NCBI RefSeq assembly: GCF_021531375.1
Contig: NZ_JADYTU010000002.1
Span: 62,001-126,000 of the forward strand
Direction of reading: 5' to 3'
From: Pseudoflavonifractor phocaeensis
GTDB lineage: Bacteria; Bacillota; Clostridia; Oscillospirales; Oscillospiraceae
Length of the DNA stretch: 64,000 nt
Shown: positions 62,622 to 64,000 of the stretch, one piece after another
Numbering within the stretch: position 1 is the stretch's first letter
Layout of the letters: every line of letters begins with the position of its first letter
Translations under genes and position numbers: made by a program
Notes under the pieces: generated by a model
What the model was told of the DNA's origin: nothing
The model's input: the letters and a program-made list of their open reading frames with translations, nothing else
The model's database searches: none

Positions 62622-63449
62622 TCAACCCTCCACCGAATTGCGGCCGCCTACATCGGCGCCCTGGTCGCAGGTGTAGACCCAGCAGATAACATCGCCGTCC
62701 TTGAGCTGATAGCGGGAGCAGCCGTAGTTGGGGAACCACTCGTTGACCTTGTACATCCAGCCGGACAGTTCGCCGCAGTCAAACTCATACAGGTTGTGGA
62801 TGCCCTCGATATAGTCGCTGTCGTAGAGGGGGGTGTTGGTGTATTCCAGGTGGATCTTCTGTTCCCGGCAGGTGCGCCGGAGCACGTCGAACACGCTTTC
62901 CCCCTCTGTAAAGGTGACAGAAATGGGCTTCAGGACCCAGCCGTCCTCCGGCACCAGCTCCGCCTTCTCCGGGTCCAGCCAGTCCATATGGCTGAGGATG
63001 GAGGCGCAGGAAATGGACAGGGTGCAGGTGCGCTCCGTATCCGAGGGGGTTGCGTCCTGGGGGCCTGCCGGCAGGGGCGCGTCTTCGGACGCCGGGATAG
63101 TGGCCGTATTCTGCTGCCCGGAGCGGTCCGCGTCCACAGATTGGATGCCGGAGGAGGAACTGGCGTCCGGCCCGGCCTGCTCGTCAGACTGTCCGTTTTC
63201 GGAAGCGTCGGGGGGCGTTCCATCAGACTTCGCGGCCCCGTCCGGTCCGACCCCGGGGCCCGGAGTTTGGGAGGACTCTGCCGGGTCGGAGACGGAGGCC
63301 GGGACGCTGTTCTCTGGGGAGCTCCCGCCGTCCGACGCCGGAAAGCCTGATGTGCCGGGGGCGCTGCCGCCGTACCAGAAGGCCCCGGCCAGCACCGCCG
63401 CGATCAGGATCGGGAGTATGACCTTCCATTTGTTGTTCTTCCACCACAT
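62622..63449 (-). CDS. DUF4430 membrane-anchored protein (transcobalamin-like domain)
   Basis: The 275-residue protein has one N-terminal TM helix, a Ser/Pro/Asp/Gly-rich linker (about residues 28-135) and a C-terminal DUF4430 domain (VFDVLRRTCREQKIHLEY ... GIHNLYEFDCGELSGWMYKVNEWFPNYGCSRYQLKDGDVICWVY). DUF4430 is related to a domain of cobalamin carriers. It is the first gene of the ECF cluster and may capture the ligand at the cell surface. A hairpin-containing leader precedes it. Confidence 0.87.
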   Translation of the reverse strand: MWWKNNKWKVILPILIAAVLAGAFWYGGSAPGTSGFPASDGGSSPENSVPASVSDPAESSQTPGPGVGPDGAAKSDGTPPDASENGQSDEQAGPDASSSSGIQSVDADRSGQQNTATIPASEDAPLPAGPQDATPSDTERTCTLSISCASILSHMDWLDPEKAELVPEDGWVLKPISVTFTEGESVFDVLRRTCREQKIHLEYTNTPLYDSDYIEGIHNLYEFDCGELSGWMYKVNEWFPNYGCSRYQLKDGDVICWVYTCDQGADVGGRNSVEG

Positions 63450-63620
63450 ATTCTCTCGCTCCTCATCATCTCAGGTTTCGCGGCCTGCGGGCGGTTAGAA
63501 AAAGACAACAGGCCACCCTGCGAGCGGCCTGTTTCTCATGAATGGGCGGTAGGGACGGCCTCGTACGGACCGCTTCACAGGGACCGAAAGGTGCTGTTAT
63601 TTCAATGAAAAATATTATAA
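63450..63620 (-). promoter_or_regulatory. Leader of ECF cluster with terminator-like hairpin
   Basis: On the minus strand an extended -10 (TGTTATAAT, 63614-63622) starts a leader of about 155 bases. It contains GC-rich pairing segments and a hairpin AACAGGCC/GGCCTGTT (63507-63533) followed by GTCTTTTTC, which would terminate before the DUF4430 gene. This suggests attenuation. I could not match it to a known riboswitch class; the cobalamin box was not seen. Confidence 0.55.
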
Positions 63621-64000
63621 CACAGCTTCCATGGAGATAGGAAGTATATTGCTGAAGAAAATTCTCTGCGGCAAATTTTGGGAAAATGAAAAGAATAACA
63701 AGCTTTACTCAAGAATATCACATTTTATGGCCCAGGCGTTTGAACGGTGTCAGGAAATGCCGGAGACATCAAATAGGAAGCCTCTGACGTTGGAAAAGGG
63801 GAATGAGATACAATCCGCGACGACGTGGAACCCGCGGACACGTTCGATGCGCTGACATTCAAGCCTGCACCCTAGAACCAAATCACAACCCAGCGCAGCG
63901 GCTGTGATTTGGAAAAGAGGGACAAAGCGGACATTGTTCCGACGTGGTGCAGGTAGTGGAGACCGAACCTGCTGAATGAATGCGGAGAGCGGATCAATGA
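63621..64000. other. Right edge of window, no secure gene
   Basis: A 74-codon ORF at 63631-63855 (+) has a weak start context and no recognisable domain; I leave it uncalled. A hairpin CAAATCACA ... TGTGATTTG lies at about 63880-63914. Base composition is lower in GC than the genes to the left. Confidence 0.4.

Noticed and set aside
63450-63620. Cobalamin riboswitch before the DUF4430 gene
   Set aside because: The conserved B12-box and core words were not found; only an unassigned hairpin leader is supported.
63631-63855. 74-codon ORF near the right edge
   Set aside because: Weak start context, no domain and composition unlike neighbours; evidence is too thin for a call.

Overview
The window looks like a stretch of chromosome from a high-GC gut Clostridia species of the Oscillospiraceae (Flavonifractor / Pseudoflavonifractor / Lawsonibacter type). 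This is inferred from protein resemblance, strong GGAGG ribosome sites, FtsEX next to a coiled-coil M23 hydrolase, DUF5711 and DUF4830 proteins, a ClpE-like unfoldase and MreB. No database search was run, so the genus is only a suggestion.

Layout. 1-1312: a lipoprotein of unknown function. About 1400-5700: a small mobilizable element of the Tn4451 kind, with an RSF1010-like oriT, a DUF3847 protein, a MobA/MobL relaxase, a TnpW-like protein and a large serine recombinase. 5782-8951: a UvrA-type drug-resistance ABC ATPase and an isoprenylcysteine-methyltransferase-like membrane protein. About 9261-26296: a 17 kb defence island inserted into the 5' end of a low-molecular-weight protein tyrosine phosphatase gene, whose reading frame is rebuilt at the right end. 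The island carries TnpV, a type I restriction-modification system (hsdR, hsdM, hsdS), inverted silent hsdS cassettes with their own tyrosine invertase, a GIY-YIG protein, an AbiE toxin-antitoxin pair, a primase/VapE replication module with iteron-like repeats, and a Tn916-type Xis/Int pair.

26266-36360 is core chromosome: phosphatase, ribbon-helix-helix protein, ComF, MreB, a DtxR-like regulator, MscS, DUF4830 protein, RsuA-type pseudouridine synthase, a PucR/CdaR regulator, then ftsE-ftsX-(33-aa membrane peptide)-M23 hydrolase. 36410-47508 holds a ClpE-like ATPase, CvpA and DUF5711 proteins, the ecfA1-ecfA2-ecfT-truA operon, two methyltransferases and a DivIVA-like protein, with three copies of a MITE-like repeat. 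47617-52429 carries a stalk-domain secreted protein, leuS and rpsU.

52603-63449 is a tetrapyrrole/corrinoid-flavoured region. A FecB/BtuF-like binding lipoprotein, two siroheme-branch genes and two identical tRNA-Ala(GGC) genes are followed by a leftward cluster: DUF4430 lipid- or membrane-anchored protein, EcfT, a fused EcfA-EcfA-S protein, a FecCD permease and its ATPase. The cluster reads as a corrinoid or related vitamin uptake system, but the substrate is inferred.

The most notable system is the phase-variable type I RM shufflon at 10157-14667. Four copies of an 11-bp core (ATTATGAGAAG), two in each orientation, sit at target-recognition-domain boundaries around an invertase gene. Other points worth a look are non-canonical start candidates (ATC for mobA, ATT for one ecfT), the recognisable oriT, the att-site gene rebuilding, and a 47-bp duplication of the leuS tail around a hairpin-rich insert.
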